Shown piece by piece: positions 26,783 to 34,743 of a DNA stretch of 64,000 nucleotides (position 1 is the stretch's first letter; each line of letters begins with the position of its first letter). Made by a program: the position numbers and the translations under genes. This DNA is from Halorientalis marina (lineage in GTDB: Archaea; Halobacteriota; Halobacteria; Halobacteriales; Haloarculaceae): assembly GCF_023028345.1 (NCBI RefSeq), contig NZ_CP095487.1, forward strand, positions 620,001 to 684,000, read 5' to 3'. Under the pieces are notes generated by a model. It ran no database searches. It was not told where the DNA came from and saw nothing but the letters and a program-made list of their open reading frames with translations.

Positions 26783-27874
26783 TCAGTGCATCGCTTCGCT
26801 GCCGACCTCGGGATTGGCCTCGTAGAACTCGACGAGGTTCTCGGCGTAGTCCCCGAAGTCCGGACACTCGATGCCCGACCCTTCCAGGTCTTCGACGGCG
26901 TTCGAGCAGTCGAAGGAGGGCGGCCAGTCGAAGTACGTCAGCCCGCCAGCACGCACGAACTCCGCGGCGTCGTCGCTGATGTAAGCGAGCGACGAGAGAA
27001 TCCCCTCGGTGATACCCTTCGGAACGATGGGAAGGACGAACGTCCGTGTCTTCCCCATCGCCGCCCCGAGCGTCGTTATCAGTTCGGCCGTCGTCGGCGG
27101 GTCCGGGTCCGCGAGGTGGTAGACTTTTCCCTCGGACTCGTCGATGCCGGAGAGGTAGCCGATGGCGTCGACGATGTAATCGCGGGGGACGACGTTGAAC
27201 TCCGCGCCGCTCGACCCGAAGACGGTGGGGACGACCGCGGTCGAACCCTGGTCGGCGAGCAACTCGACGAACTCGTACATCCCGTCGTACTTCTGGGTCT
27301 CGCCGGTGTCGCTGTCCCCGACGGCGACGCCCGGGCGGTAGACCGTGACCGGCAGGTCGTCCATCCGCTCCTGGACGAGCACCTCCGCGGCGTGTTTCGT
27401 CGACTCGTAGTAGTTACAGAACTGCTGGCCCTCCTGGAGCATGTCCTCGGTGAAGCGGCCGTCGTAGGTGCCCGCGACGACGACCGTCGAGACGTAGTGG
27501 AACCGCTCCAGGCCGTCGACGCCGGCGGCGAACTCGAGCATCCGCCGGGTCCCCGCGACGTTCACCCGCCGGGCCGGCTCGCGCTCGACGGCCAGGTCGT
27601 AGATGGCCGCGAGGTGGAACACCTCGACGGTCTGGGCCTGCAGGTCGGCGTAGGCCTCCTCGGCGAGGCCGAGCCGGTCGGCGGTGAGGTCACCCTCGAC
27701 GAAGTCGATCCGGTCGGGGTCGTCGGCGAGGTCGGCGGCTCGCGACTCGGCCTCCTCGCGGAACTTCGACTGGACGAGACAGGTCACCGTGGTGTCGTCG
27801 TACCGGTCGAGCAGGCGCTCGATCAGCCCCGACCCGAGAAACCCCGGGAACCCTGTCAGGAAGACGGTCGTCAT
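26783..27874 (-). CDS. NAD-dependent epimerase/SDR, fatty acyl or thioester reductase-like
   Basis: The product is 363 residues. The nucleotide-binding loop is TGFPGFLGSGLIERLL at residue 8, and the catalytic YxxxK is YESTK near residue 155. The GFLG pattern and FHLAAIYDL segment fit the extended SDR branch that includes fatty acyl-CoA and thioester reductases. The substrate is unknown. Convergence with the P450 suggests, without proving, a shared lipid or carotenoid pathway. Confidence 0.82.
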   Translation of the reverse strand: MTTVFLTGFPGFLGSGLIERLLDRYDDTTVTCLVQSKFREEAESRAADLADDPDRIDFVEGDLTADRLGLAEEAYADLQAQTVEVFHLAAIYDLAVEREPARRVNVAGTRRMLEFAAGVDGLERFHYVSTVVVAGTYDGRFTEDMLQEGQQFCNYYESTKHAAEVLVQERMDDLPVTVYRPGVAVGDSDTGETQKYDGMYEFVELLADQGSTAVVPTVFGSSGAEFNVVPRDYIVDAIGYLSGIDESEGKVYHLADPDPPTTAELITTLGAAMGKTRTFVLPIVPKGITEGILSSLAYISDDAAEFVRAGGLTYFDWPPSFDCSNAVEDLEGSGIECPDFGDYAENLVEFYEANPEVGSEAMH

Positions 27875-27978
27875 GGGGACACGTGACTACCGGGGCACGG
27901 GAATAGGTTTCGCCCGCAACTCGGCGAATACAACGCCTCCGGGCAAAGCTTACCTCGCGGGCGATACAACTCGGAGTG

Positions 27979-28614
27979 ATGTTCGGGTTCGGTCGCTCGA
28001 CGTACGACGACGTCGCGGACGTGATCGTCACGGATGCCGCCGACCTCCGGCTCGTCGACCCGGGCGACGTGTTCGTCGAGCGCAGCGCCGTCGGGGGCGA
28101 GATTACGGTCTCCGACGCCGGCGACCTCCGCGTTCGCGGCCCGGCTGCGTCCCTGCCCGACCCCGCACGCGACTGCGTGGTCGACGACGGCGACGATGCG
28201 GCCGTGCGGGACTGCGAGGACGTGCTGGTCCGGGCCAACGCGGTCGACGGGACCCTCGAAATAGAGGACTCCCGCCACGACGTGGTGACGAAACAGACCG
28301 ACCGCGTCGTCGCCGAGGGCGTCGAGGACGTCCGCATCGAGGGCGGCGTCGACGACCGGGCGGACCTCCGGGTCCGCTCGGCGCAGGACGTGCGCTTCTC
28401 GCAGGGCGCGGTGGCGACCGACGTGACCGCCGTCGACGTCGAGGACGTGTTACAGGCGGCCGACGGTGCCGTCGCCGACGGGGTCGAGGCGTCGTCGGTC
28501 GACCGGCGGGCGCCGGTCCACGTCGACGCGGCCGAGGACCTGCTCGTCGCCGACGACGCCATCGAAGGGGCCGTGACCGTCGCGGACCCGGAGGACGTGG
28601 TCGTCGAGGACTAG
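27979..28614 (+). CDS. Hypothetical repetitive protein, beta-solenoid-like
   Basis: The product is 211 residues, acidic, with no signal peptide. It is built of loose repeats of about 20-28 residues of the form DVxVxxxAVxGxVxVxDAxD, for example CEDVLVRANAVDGTLEIED and AEDLLVADDAIEGAVTVAD. The alternation of Val and polar residues predicts stacked short beta strands. I do not recognise the family. Its stop overlaps the convergent small membrane gene by three bases. Confidence 0.6.
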   Translation: MFGFGRSTYDDVADVIVTDAADLRLVDPGDVFVERSAVGGEITVSDAGDLRVRGPAASLPDPARDCVVDDGDDAAVRDCEDVLVRANAVDGTLEIEDSRHDVVTKQTDRVVAEGVEDVRIEGGVDDRADLRVRSAQDVRFSQGAVATDVTAVDVEDVLQAADGAVADGVEASSVDRRAPVHVDAAEDLLVADDAIEGAVTVADPEDVVVED

Positions 28615-28802
28615 AAGTCGGCGTTGTGGAGCCACTCGATCCCGGCGAGGACGAACCACGCCATCCAGACCGCGAACACGACCAGCCACGCGCCGTACCT
28701 GACGACGGGGTCGGAGGCGAGGACGTACCCGACCGTCAGCACGAGCGTCACCGCGACCAGCGCGCCGACGTTCCGGCGGTTGAACCCCAGGACGACGCTC
28801 AT
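28611..28802 (-). CDS. Small two-helix membrane protein
   Basis: The product is 63 residues with two hydrophobic helices (about 12-28 and 35-55) separated by a short ASDPVVRYG loop. It ends with GIEWLHNADF. It converges tightly with the repetitive protein gene. Function unknown. Confidence 0.6.
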   Translation of the reverse strand: MSVVLGFNRRNVGALVAVTLVLTVGYVLASDPVVRYGAWLVVFAVWMAWFVLAGIEWLHNADF

Positions 28803-28893
28803 TGCACCCTCGTACGGACCTGAAACACATCAAACCCGCCCCGCTACTCGCGTGGTCACGGTCCGGGCCGGCCCGGAGCGACCGGCACCGGCC

Positions 28894-29423
28894 TCAGTCG
28901 ACCAGGCCGTAACCGCGACGGAAGAGGACGATGTCGAGCGCGACGACGGCGACGGTCAGCCCCGAGAGGACGAGCAGGGCGGCATTGGGTTCCACGTCGG
29001 AGTAGCCGAGGAAGCCGTAGCGGACGCCGTTGACCATGTAAACCATGGGATTGAGCAGCGAGAGCGTCCGGAACAGCGGCGGGAGGATGTCGAGCGAGTA
29101 GAAGACGCCGCCGAAAAAGACCAGCGGGCGGACGATGAACTGGTTCAGCACGGTCAGGTAGTCGAAGTCACGCGCCCAGAGGCCGCCGACGACGCCGAAG
29201 CCGGCAAACAGCAGGCTGACGACGAGCATGAACGCCACCAGGTAGAGCGGCTGGGCGATAGTCAGCGACTGGATGCTCGGGTCGAGCAGCGTGAAGCCGA
29301 GCCCGACCAGCCCGATGATGATGCCGACGAGGACGCCCCGGAGTGCCGAGGAGAGCACGTAGGCCAGCACCATCGAGGAGTAGGGAAGCGGCGAGGTCAG
29401 CACCTCGTGGATGTACTCGTTCC
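28894..29423 (-). pseudogene. 3' fragment of host ABC-2 permease gene, cut by an integrative element
   Basis: This frame encodes the C-terminal 176 residues of an ABC-2 type permease, from RNEYIHEVLTSPL to RRGYGLVD, with about four transmembrane helices. Its 5' part lies at 34359-34743, on the other side of the element. Joining the two across one copy of the 15-base repeat gives an in-frame 900-base gene (299 residues). The fragment has no native start, so it is probably silent while the element is integrated. Confidence 0.9.
29409..29423 (+). repeat. Attachment repeat, left end of the 4.95-kb element
   Basis: GGATGTACTCGTTCC occurs here and at 34359-34373. On the coding strand it encodes the permease segment WNEYI(H), where element and host sequence part. 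Confidence 0.92.
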
Positions 29424-29442
29424 TGCTTTGTTTTACACAAGT

Positions 29443-29454
29443 TTTATACATATA
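29443..29454 (+). promoter_or_regulatory. TATA box for the RHH-integrase operon
   Basis: TTTATACATATA lies about 26 bases before the GTG at 29476, the spacing of a leaderless archaeal transcript. Short inverted ACAC/GTGT and ATAC/GTAT segments overlap it and may bind the RHH protein. Confidence 0.6.
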
Positions 29455-29475
29455 GCCTGTATCTGTGTAATCACA

Positions 29476-29997
29476 GTGCCCGACCGAAAGCGCGTCAATC
29501 TGACCGTCGATCCGGAAACTAAGAACGACTGGAAACAAGCAGTAGAAGACTCAGACACCTTTCGTAGCCTCTCAGAACTAATCCGGCACGCAGTCAATAA
29601 CGAGATTTCAGACGACACACAGGCGACACAGACGGCAGTTGAAGCCGAAGAATCTGATACCGGCGCTGTCCAAGCCGAGGCTCTGAATCAGGTGCTTGAC
29701 GCTCTTGAGGGGCTTAACGACACCGTATCTGACCTTGACGACCGGCTTACAAACGTCGAAAAAGAAGTAACAGCCGAAGCCAAGGCGGACTTGAAGAATC
29801 GAGTGTTCGACTGCCTGCCCAAAGAGTCTGACGCGAACCAGCCGGACGGGAAGACAGCCGAGCAGATAGCCGAGGAGATTGATGAAGACCGAGATCGAGT
29901 TAGCGAGACTCTGTTAAAACTTCAGACACAAACTGCCACGGTCAATGAAGCGTTTACGCTTGATGAGGGGCAGATAGCGTGGTGTAGAGAGGAATAA
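29476..29997 (+). CDS. Ribbon-helix-helix protein with coiled coil and C-terminal HTH
   Basis: The product is 173 residues. Residues 1-45 form an RHH domain (RKRVNLTVDPETKNDWKQAV, then SLSELIRHAVNNEI). A coiled coil spans about residues 75-105, and a helix-turn-helix-like region (GKTAEQIAEEIDEDRDRV) ends the protein. GTG 29476 is chosen because the RHH strand starts right after it and a TATA box sits at the right distance. The integrase starts three bases after the stop. It probably regulates the operon and may act as an excision factor. Confidence 0.8.
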   Translation: MPDRKRVNLTVDPETKNDWKQAVEDSDTFRSLSELIRHAVNNEISDDTQATQTAVEAEESDTGAVQAEALNQVLDALEGLNDTVSDLDDRLTNVEKEVTAEAKADLKNRVFDCLPKESDANQPDGKTAEQIAEEIDEDRDRVSETLLKLQTQTATVNEAFTLDEGQIAWCREE

Positions 29998-30000
29998 CGT

Positions 30001-31035
30001 ATGGCTACTGATTCATATCTCATTGAAGAATGGGAAGCCGAAAGTGTCGATGATAGTGATAGCGACAAGCTTTCTCAATCAACCTTCGACCGATACAGTC
30101 GCCACGTCGAGAATTGGGCAGACTGGCTTTCGGATAACCGCGATAAGAGTCCTTGGGAAGCCGATAATCTCGACTTGAGGCGTTTCATCAAACAGTTAGA
30201 TCGAAACGATATGGCTCCTTCGACAATCAGCCAACGAGTTTCCGCTATCTCCAAATTCTATCAGGCAATGGGGACAATAGCCGAAGAAAAAGAAGAGGAA
30301 GGGGAAGAAGTACCTGATATACCGGATAATCCATACGATAATCTGAAAAAGAAGTACAAGAAGCGGCTACGTGGCGACACAAAAAAGAAGCAGGCAATGT
30401 CTGACAGCACGGACGACGAATTTGCCTATCTTGACCGCTCTGAAGTCAATAAGCTGAAAAAGAACGTCCCGAAGCCCAAGCGCCGGAACGAACTTATCAT
30501 AATGTTGCTTTTCAACTGCGGATTCCGACGCGAAGAACTGGCACAGTGTAAAATTCGGAATCCGAGGCATATTGATCGGGACGACGAATCAATCTACATT
30601 CCACCGATGAAATCGCCCGAGGGTAGGACTGTTGCCTATAATCCCGACTATCTCGGCTTTCATCTTGACCGCTGGCTGAATCACGAGCGCGACAATATGA
30701 CCTATGCCAACGAGTCTGATTATCTCTTTCCGACCAATGACAGTAAGCACATCTCCGGCGACTATATCAACCAGATGATTAAACAAGCGGCTGATAACGC
30801 AGGACTTCAAGAAATAACCGCTGAATACTCGGACGGGCGTAAACAACACAAAATCACTGCTCATACGCTTAGGCACTCTTTCGCTATGCAGTTGGTTGAG
30901 GAAGTTGACATTCGGAAACTGCAAAAACTGCTCGGTCACGAAGAACTTGAGACGACTCTCATCTACCTGCATATGTCGGAAGACGAAGCCAAAGAAGCGA
31001 GTCGTGGTTTTGATCCAAGCCCGGACGAAACGTAG
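30001..31035 (+). CDS. Tyrosine recombinase (integrase) of the element
   Basis: The product is 344 residues. Residues 20-100 are an N-terminal SAM-like core-binding domain. The catalytic residues are in order: Arg in FNCGFRREELAQ, HTLRHSF, LLGHEELETT and the nucleophile Tyr in LIYLHMS near residue 320. It should catalyse integration and excision at the 15-base repeats. The gene is AT-rich compared with host genes. A CCAGC/GCTGG hairpin just after the stop may terminate the transcript. Confidence 0.95.
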   Translation: MATDSYLIEEWEAESVDDSDSDKLSQSTFDRYSRHVENWADWLSDNRDKSPWEADNLDLRRFIKQLDRNDMAPSTISQRVSAISKFYQAMGTIAEEKEEEGEEVPDIPDNPYDNLKKKYKKRLRGDTKKKQAMSDSTDDEFAYLDRSEVNKLKKNVPKPKRRNELIIMLLFNCGFRREELAQCKIRNPRHIDRDDESIYIPPMKSPEGRTVAYNPDYLGFHLDRWLNHERDNMTYANESDYLFPTNDSKHISGDYINQMIKQAADNAGLQEITAEYSDGRKQHKITAHTLRHSFAMQLVEEVDIRKLQKLLGHEELETTLIYLHMSEDEAKEASRGFDPSPDET

Positions 31036-31477
31036 ACTGTCAGGCCAGCGGCCTAAGGCTGGCACAGGACTTCTACGCTACTCTAAGGGCGTTAGACGGC
31101 TATCATATTGAACAGACTGCTGTTCTAATACGTCTGACACACCGGAGCGCACAGAAATCGACAGAATCGGGAGATCTCTTAATCCCGTGCAGCTAAACAA
31201 TTGATGTTCAACCCCCACTGGTCACAGACTCAAATCGAAAAGTAGCGGCTTAACGGAAATCCCGAATCGCTAAGACTATCGTTAGCGCCGCGTTCAATGC
31301 CATCAAACTATGGTTTTCTCTAAGGCCTTGTGATTATCTACATACAGAACCTCTAACGGCAATGTAGGGGGTAGCCAAATACCGTTCCAGTAACTCAACG
31401 GAATAAATCGGGCCATATTTGACCATATTTTGGTGTATCCTACTGCCCTATTGCGATTGTAAATTTCAGAAATGCAG
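31036..31477. other. Non-coding stretch after the integrase gene
   Basis: No gene is supported. A CCAGC-GGCCTAAG-GCTGG hairpin lies at about 31045. A CCATATTTGACCATATTTTGG direct repeat lies near 31415. A 61-codon plus-strand frame at 31419 is antisense to a better small gene. Confidence 0.4.
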
Positions 31478-31600
31478 TCAGAAAGTCCCTAAGAGATCGA
31501 TATCAAGATACAGAACTATCCCTGCACCGATTAAGAAAATCAGCATTAGTGTCGCAACGATCCAATCAGGCAATCCTCCTTCTGCTTCCAATTCTGACAT
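31478..31600 (-). CDS. Micro membrane protein of 40 residues
   Basis: The reading is MSELEAEGGLPDWIVATLML, continuing into IFLIGAGIVLYLD and ending DLLGTF. It has one transmembrane helix, about residues 13-32. The ATG directly follows the TAA of the upstream PD-(D/E)XK-like gene, with no base between, and a GGAGG ribosome binding site lies 13 bases before it. Tight coupling and a clean helix support a real gene. Confidence 0.65.
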   Translation of the reverse strand: MSELEAEGGLPDWIVATLMLIFLIGAGIVLYLDIDLLGTF

Positions 31601-32125
31601 TTAAATCAGACCTCCTCCGCCAAAGGGTCCACTGTTGTCCCGATTGATTTCGGATGGGTCTTTTCCGAAGTTATCTTTTTTCTTATGTATAAAATGCACC
31701 TCGCTTTGACTCATTCCGACCGCCCCCATACCTTGATAATCATTTTGTAATTCTCTCCAACCACTCATATCTGAGATCCCACAAGCAACCGCAATCACCA
31801 CAGGGAATTCTTTTTTGTATTTTTCTATTTGACCTCTTAGTCGGTTTATGTCCCGGTTTTTGAGATCTTTTTTCATCTCGATCCCGATGCTATCATCTAC
31901 AACGAGATCTGCGTCAGATTTTCCACGTTCACGCCAGACCGGAACCTCTCCACCAGTGCCACCACCAAGACCGGGGTGCATTCCTGAATTGCTCTTTTCA
32001 TTCAGTTGAATGTCTAAATAACCCTCTAATTCCTGTTGAAATCCGTATTCATTTTCGTGTTTGTCTTCTGGTATCCACTCATCTATGAGTTGTACCACTT
32101 CATTACCAAGATTGTTCCCGAGCAT
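31601..32125 (-). CDS. PD-(D/E)XK nuclease-like protein
   Basis: The product is 174 residues. The core SDADLVVDDSIGIEMKKDL (about residues 70-88) fits the D...ExK catalytic motif, and NRLRGQIEKYKKEFPVVIAV follows as in restriction-endonuclease-like proteins. The tail is Gly-rich. There is no membrane segment. It is coupled to the 40-residue membrane protein. A nuclease role, perhaps in element maintenance or defence, is inferred only from the motif. Confidence 0.65.
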   Translation of the reverse strand: MLGNNLGNEVVQLIDEWIPEDKHENEYGFQQELEGYLDIQLNEKSNSGMHPGLGGGTGGEVPVWRERGKSDADLVVDDSIGIEMKKDLKNRDINRLRGQIEKYKKEFPVVIAVACGISDMSGWRELQNDYQGMGAVGMSQSEVHFIHKKKDNFGKDPSEINRDNSGPFGGGGLI

Positions 32126-32618
32126 ACAAAATACTGTTAATTACAGGCATATCAATCTATTCGACATTTTACCCAGCACATCTACCTCCACGGTCCTGCT
32201 TTCTCTCTTACTGCGACCGCGCTGGCTTCGCAGATAGATCGAGTGTCATACCGCTACCGCACCAAGCCCACCCACCTCCACGTTCCGGGCCACGCACCGC
32301 GCCGGGCTTTCGCCACGCACCGCGCCGCAACTGCGCTCGCCTCGGCAGTAGCGAAGCGGCAGGCGCGCTCAATTTCGTTCCGGCAGTAGATCGAACTCTG
32401 CTCCCGTGGCATTGACTCCCCCGACTGCACCGCGCTTGTTCCGCTTCGATGGTTACTGATAGTAATCGCTCCAAGGATTGGTGTTTTCTCGGTATCGCGT
32501 GGGCAGAATTTCGGGTTTAAGTGTCCGATTCGGCACCCCCTATAAAAAAGAATCAAAAATTATCGCCAGCCAAATCAACACTCAGGGCTTGTTCTACCAG
32601 TACTGCCGAACACCACGG

Positions 32619-32735
32619 GTGGGGGCATTATACAGCTACAACACAGCATTAGTTACAGTATTAGCTATTGTTGTTATAATTGCTGTATTCTGTATTGCTG
32701 TACTCTCCGCTCCCTCCGGTCGCAAGGAGAGTTAA
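32619..32735 (+). CDS. Possible micro membrane protein (38 residues)
   Basis: A GTG start, one long hydrophobic helix at about residues 10-29 and a short basic tail (SGRKES) are all that can be seen. The 3' end overlaps the first arm of a long inverted repeat. It could be chance in a T-rich stretch. Confidence 0.25.
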   Translation: MGALYSYNTALVTVLAIVVIIAVFCIAVLSAPSGRKES

Positions 32736-32791
32736 TTGTAGTGCTGTGCGGTAGGCTGTGCTGTTCTCGACCGACCGGAGGGAGGGAGAGT
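32702..32791 (+). repeat. Long inverted repeat with alternative pairing
   Basis: ACTCTCCGCTCCCTCCGGTC (from 32702) pairs with CGACCGGAGGGAGGGAGAGT at 32772-32791 over about 20 bases with one bulge. The first seven bases, ACTCTCC, can instead pair with GGAGAGT at 32726-32732. The two structures exclude each other. Confidence 0.7.
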
Positions 32792-32890
32792 AGTCAGCCG
32801 CCCCCCCGCCAGCCTGCCGCGCACAGATCGAGTCGGCGTTGTGCTACAGTCTCCAGCTCGTCGTACAGTCGGACGGCGTTGTAGGGACTC

Positions 32891-33322
32891 TCACGTCTCT
32901 ACTTTCTTGAATTGGACATTACACACACCACAGTAATTAACTCGCTTTGAATTTTTCACACCACATTGTGGACAAGTGATAGAAGCGAGTCCAATGTCAT
33001 TTGGACCGATTTCTACTACCTCTGTTTCATTCTCTTTTTCTGGTTGTACTTCTATCTCACACCCACAATTTTGACAAAAATTCGGATTGCCCACATTTGT
33101 TGCTCCACATTCATTGCACTCTATTTTTGAGTGGGGAGATTCGGAACTGGTAGAAATTGTATATATAAGAATACCAATTATACCGAGAATAAGAGTTACT
33201 ACAAACCAAAAGGAAGCAGATCTCCCTTTTTTACTGGCATCATTCGCTACCCACAAGGCGAGAAATAGCCAAACCAACCCAGCAAATAGAAATATCGTGG
33301 ATAGGCCAGACATTATGTTCAT
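32891..33322 (-). CDS. Zinc-ribbon membrane protein
   Basis: The product is 143 residues. Two transmembrane helices lie near residues 8-27 and 35-56. Two zinc ribbons follow: CNEC...CQNC near residues 70-89 and CPQC...CGVC near residues 117-134. The arrangement suggests a membrane-bound protein with a cytoplasmic zinc domain. The codon composition is AT-rich like the rest of the element. Function unknown. M at 33313 is an alternative start. Confidence 0.75.
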   Translation of the reverse strand: MNIMSGLSTIFLFAGLVWLFLALWVANDASKKGRSASFWFVVTLILGIIGILIYTISTSSESPHSKIECNECGATNVGNPNFCQNCGCEIEVQPEKENETEVVEIGPNDIGLASITCPQCGVKNSKRVNYCGVCNVQFKKVET

Positions 33323-33544
33323 AACATAACGCTCGATTTATGACACAAAAATCTTAATACTGCGAATGTGGAATGGCGTGGATTGGTGACTAAAATCCCG
33401 CTATTTCGCTATTTTTTGTGCGCTGAGTTGCGTAATGTATGACCACCCTACCCGACCATCGTTGTCACGACCGCGCTCGCCCCCTCAGTCGCCGTGGATA
33501 CAGGCCCATAGATTACGGTACTCCACACCCGCGCTGAAGATGTG

Positions 33545-34318
33545 CTACTCTACTAGTCCATACCCACGCTTGAACAGCAGGAAGTTCACGAACATCACAA
33601 CAACAGCGGCTACGGACAACACAATCAATGAGACGTTTGGATTAATTTCGGTTACTCCAATCATCCCAAACCGAACGCCGTTAACCATATACACCATCGG
33701 ATTCAGCAGAGACACTTGTCGCCACAGCGGGGGCAGTATCTCAAGCGAGTAGAATACCGCGCCGAAGAAAACCAGCGGTCGGAGAATAAACTGGTTCATC
33801 ACGGTCAGATAATCGAAATCATCGGCCCAAAGCCCGCCGATCACGCCGAACCCGCTGAATAAGACTCCAATCACAAGTAGGAACGCAACCAGATAAAACG
33901 GATTTGACACTGGAATAGAGGTAAATATCAATCCAACACCGACAATCAATGAAGCAGTAATGAACCCCCGGAGTGTGCTGGAAATAGTGTATGCCAGCAC
34001 CATATTCTGATAAGACATTGGAGAAGTAGTTACCTCATTGATATACTCGTTCCATCGGCCGTGGAAGATCGAGAAGGAAGCGTTCTCAAAGGCGTCTGAG
34101 ATTGAGCCAAGGACTACCAAGCCCGGTAGAACGAACTGAAGATAACTCACACCTGCAATTTCTCCAATCCGACTGCCAAGTATTACACCGAACACAGAGA
34201 AGTATAGAGAATTGGTGATTATCGGGGGTAGGAACGTATTGTATGGCCGTCTGACGTACCTCAGTATTTCACGCTTGACGAGTGATTTCAGTTGTATGAA
34301 CTGTCTGTTGGTGCTCAT
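33545..34318 (-). CDS. ABC-2 type permease carried by the element (replacement copy)
   Basis: The product is 257 residues with six transmembrane helices, complete from the cytoplasmic REILRYVRRPYNTFLPP start to FKRGYGLVE. It aligns along its whole length with the interrupted host permease (same FENASFSIFHGRWNEYI, GLWADDFDYLTVMNQFI, LNPMVYMVNGVRFG). It lacks only the host's 40-residue N-terminal extension. Its ATG overlaps the TGA of the truncated host ORF (bases 34315-34318), so it lies in the host operon behind the ATPase. It probably pairs with that ATPase to restore export. Confidence 0.92.
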   Translation of the reverse strand: MSTNRQFIQLKSLVKREILRYVRRPYNTFLPPIITNSLYFSVFGVILGSRIGEIAGVSYLQFVLPGLVVLGSISDAFENASFSIFHGRWNEYINEVTTSPMSYQNMVLAYTISSTLRGFITASLIVGVGLIFTSIPVSNPFYLVAFLLVIGVLFSGFGVIGGLWADDFDYLTVMNQFILRPLVFFGAVFYSLEILPPLWRQVSLLNPMVYMVNGVRFGMIGVTEINPNVSLIVLSVAAVVVMFVNFLLFKRGYGLVE

Positions 34319-34743
34319 TGGTGCCTCAATTTGAATAAAATTTGAGTGCTTTGTCCTAGGATGTACTCGTTCCAGCGGCCGTGGAAGATCGAGAAGGAGG
34401 CGTTCTCGAAGGCGTTGGAGATGGTGCCCAGGACGATGAGGCCGGGGACGATGAAGACGATATAGGAGAAGCCGGCGATCTCGTCGATGCGGCCACCGAG
34501 GATGACGCCGAAGACGGCGAAGTAGAGGACGTTCGTGATCGCCGGCGGGAGGAAGGTGTTGCGCGGCCGGCGGACGAACCGCAACACTTCACGGCGACAG
34601 AGCGTCCGGAAGCCCGCCGGGAACAGCCGGTCGAGGACGCCCGACTCCGTGGGGGTCTCCGCACCACTGACGGTCTCGCCCGCGGCGGTACCGCCGTCGG
34701 GACGCCGCTCGCTGGTGTCGTCTGGCCCGTGCTCGTCGCTCAT
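34315..34743 (-). pseudogene. 5' fragment of host ABC-2 permease gene, ending in element sequence
   Basis: The frame encodes 142 residues. The first 127 or so are the native N-terminus and first two transmembrane helices of the permease up to FHGRWNEYI. The last residues (LGQSTQILFKLRHQ) come from the element after the attachment repeat. The start overlaps the ATPase stop by four bases, and its own stop overlaps the replacement permease start. It may be translated only to couple the replacement gene. Confidence 0.9.
34359..34373 (+). repeat. Attachment repeat, right end of the 4.95-kb element
   Basis: Exact copy of GGATGTACTCGTTCC at 29409. Beyond it the host permease 5' part continues (AGCGGCCGTGGAAGATC on the plus strand). 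Confidence 0.92.

Larger units (their letters stand above)
32126..32890. other. Long stretch of the element with hairpins and a possible micro ORF
   Basis: The first 350 bases are C-rich with repeated GCCACGCACCGCGCCG and show no convincing gene. At 32619-32735 a GTG-started frame of 38 codons encodes a hydrophobic helix (ALVTVLAIVVIIAVFCIAVL), a weak candidate. At 32702-32791 a long inverted repeat is present. Replication or packaging signals could lie here, but nothing identifies them. Confidence 0.4.
29409..34373. mobile_element. Integrative element inserted in an ABC-2 permease gene and carrying a replacement permease
   Basis: The element is 4,950 bases plus one repeat, bounded by exact 15-base direct repeats. 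It carries, on the plus strand, an RHH protein and a tyrosine recombinase. On the minus strand it carries a complete permease homologous to the interrupted one, a zinc-ribbon membrane protein, a PD-(D/E)XK-like protein and a 40-residue membrane protein. Composition is markedly more AT-rich than the chromosome. No capsid or replication gene is seen, so it looks like a small integrative element and not a provirus. Confidence 0.9.

Noticed and set aside
28624-29475. Upstream extension of the RHH gene
   Set aside because: The frame runs back through the attachment site into the host permease antisense. The RHH fold, TATA spacing and element boundary all favour GTG 29476.
31419-31604. Plus-strand frame of 61 codons in the 4.95-kb element
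   Set aside because: The minus strand at 31478-31600 encodes a clean one-helix protein with ribosome binding site and tight coupling, which is better supported.
32208-32556. Minus-strand frames of 88 and 100 codons in the element
   Set aside because: They have a C-rich repetitive composition, no recognisable domain and overlap each other in different frames.
33435-33752. Plus-strand frame of 105 codons in the element
   Set aside because: It mostly overlaps the replacement permease antisense and has no protein-like pattern.
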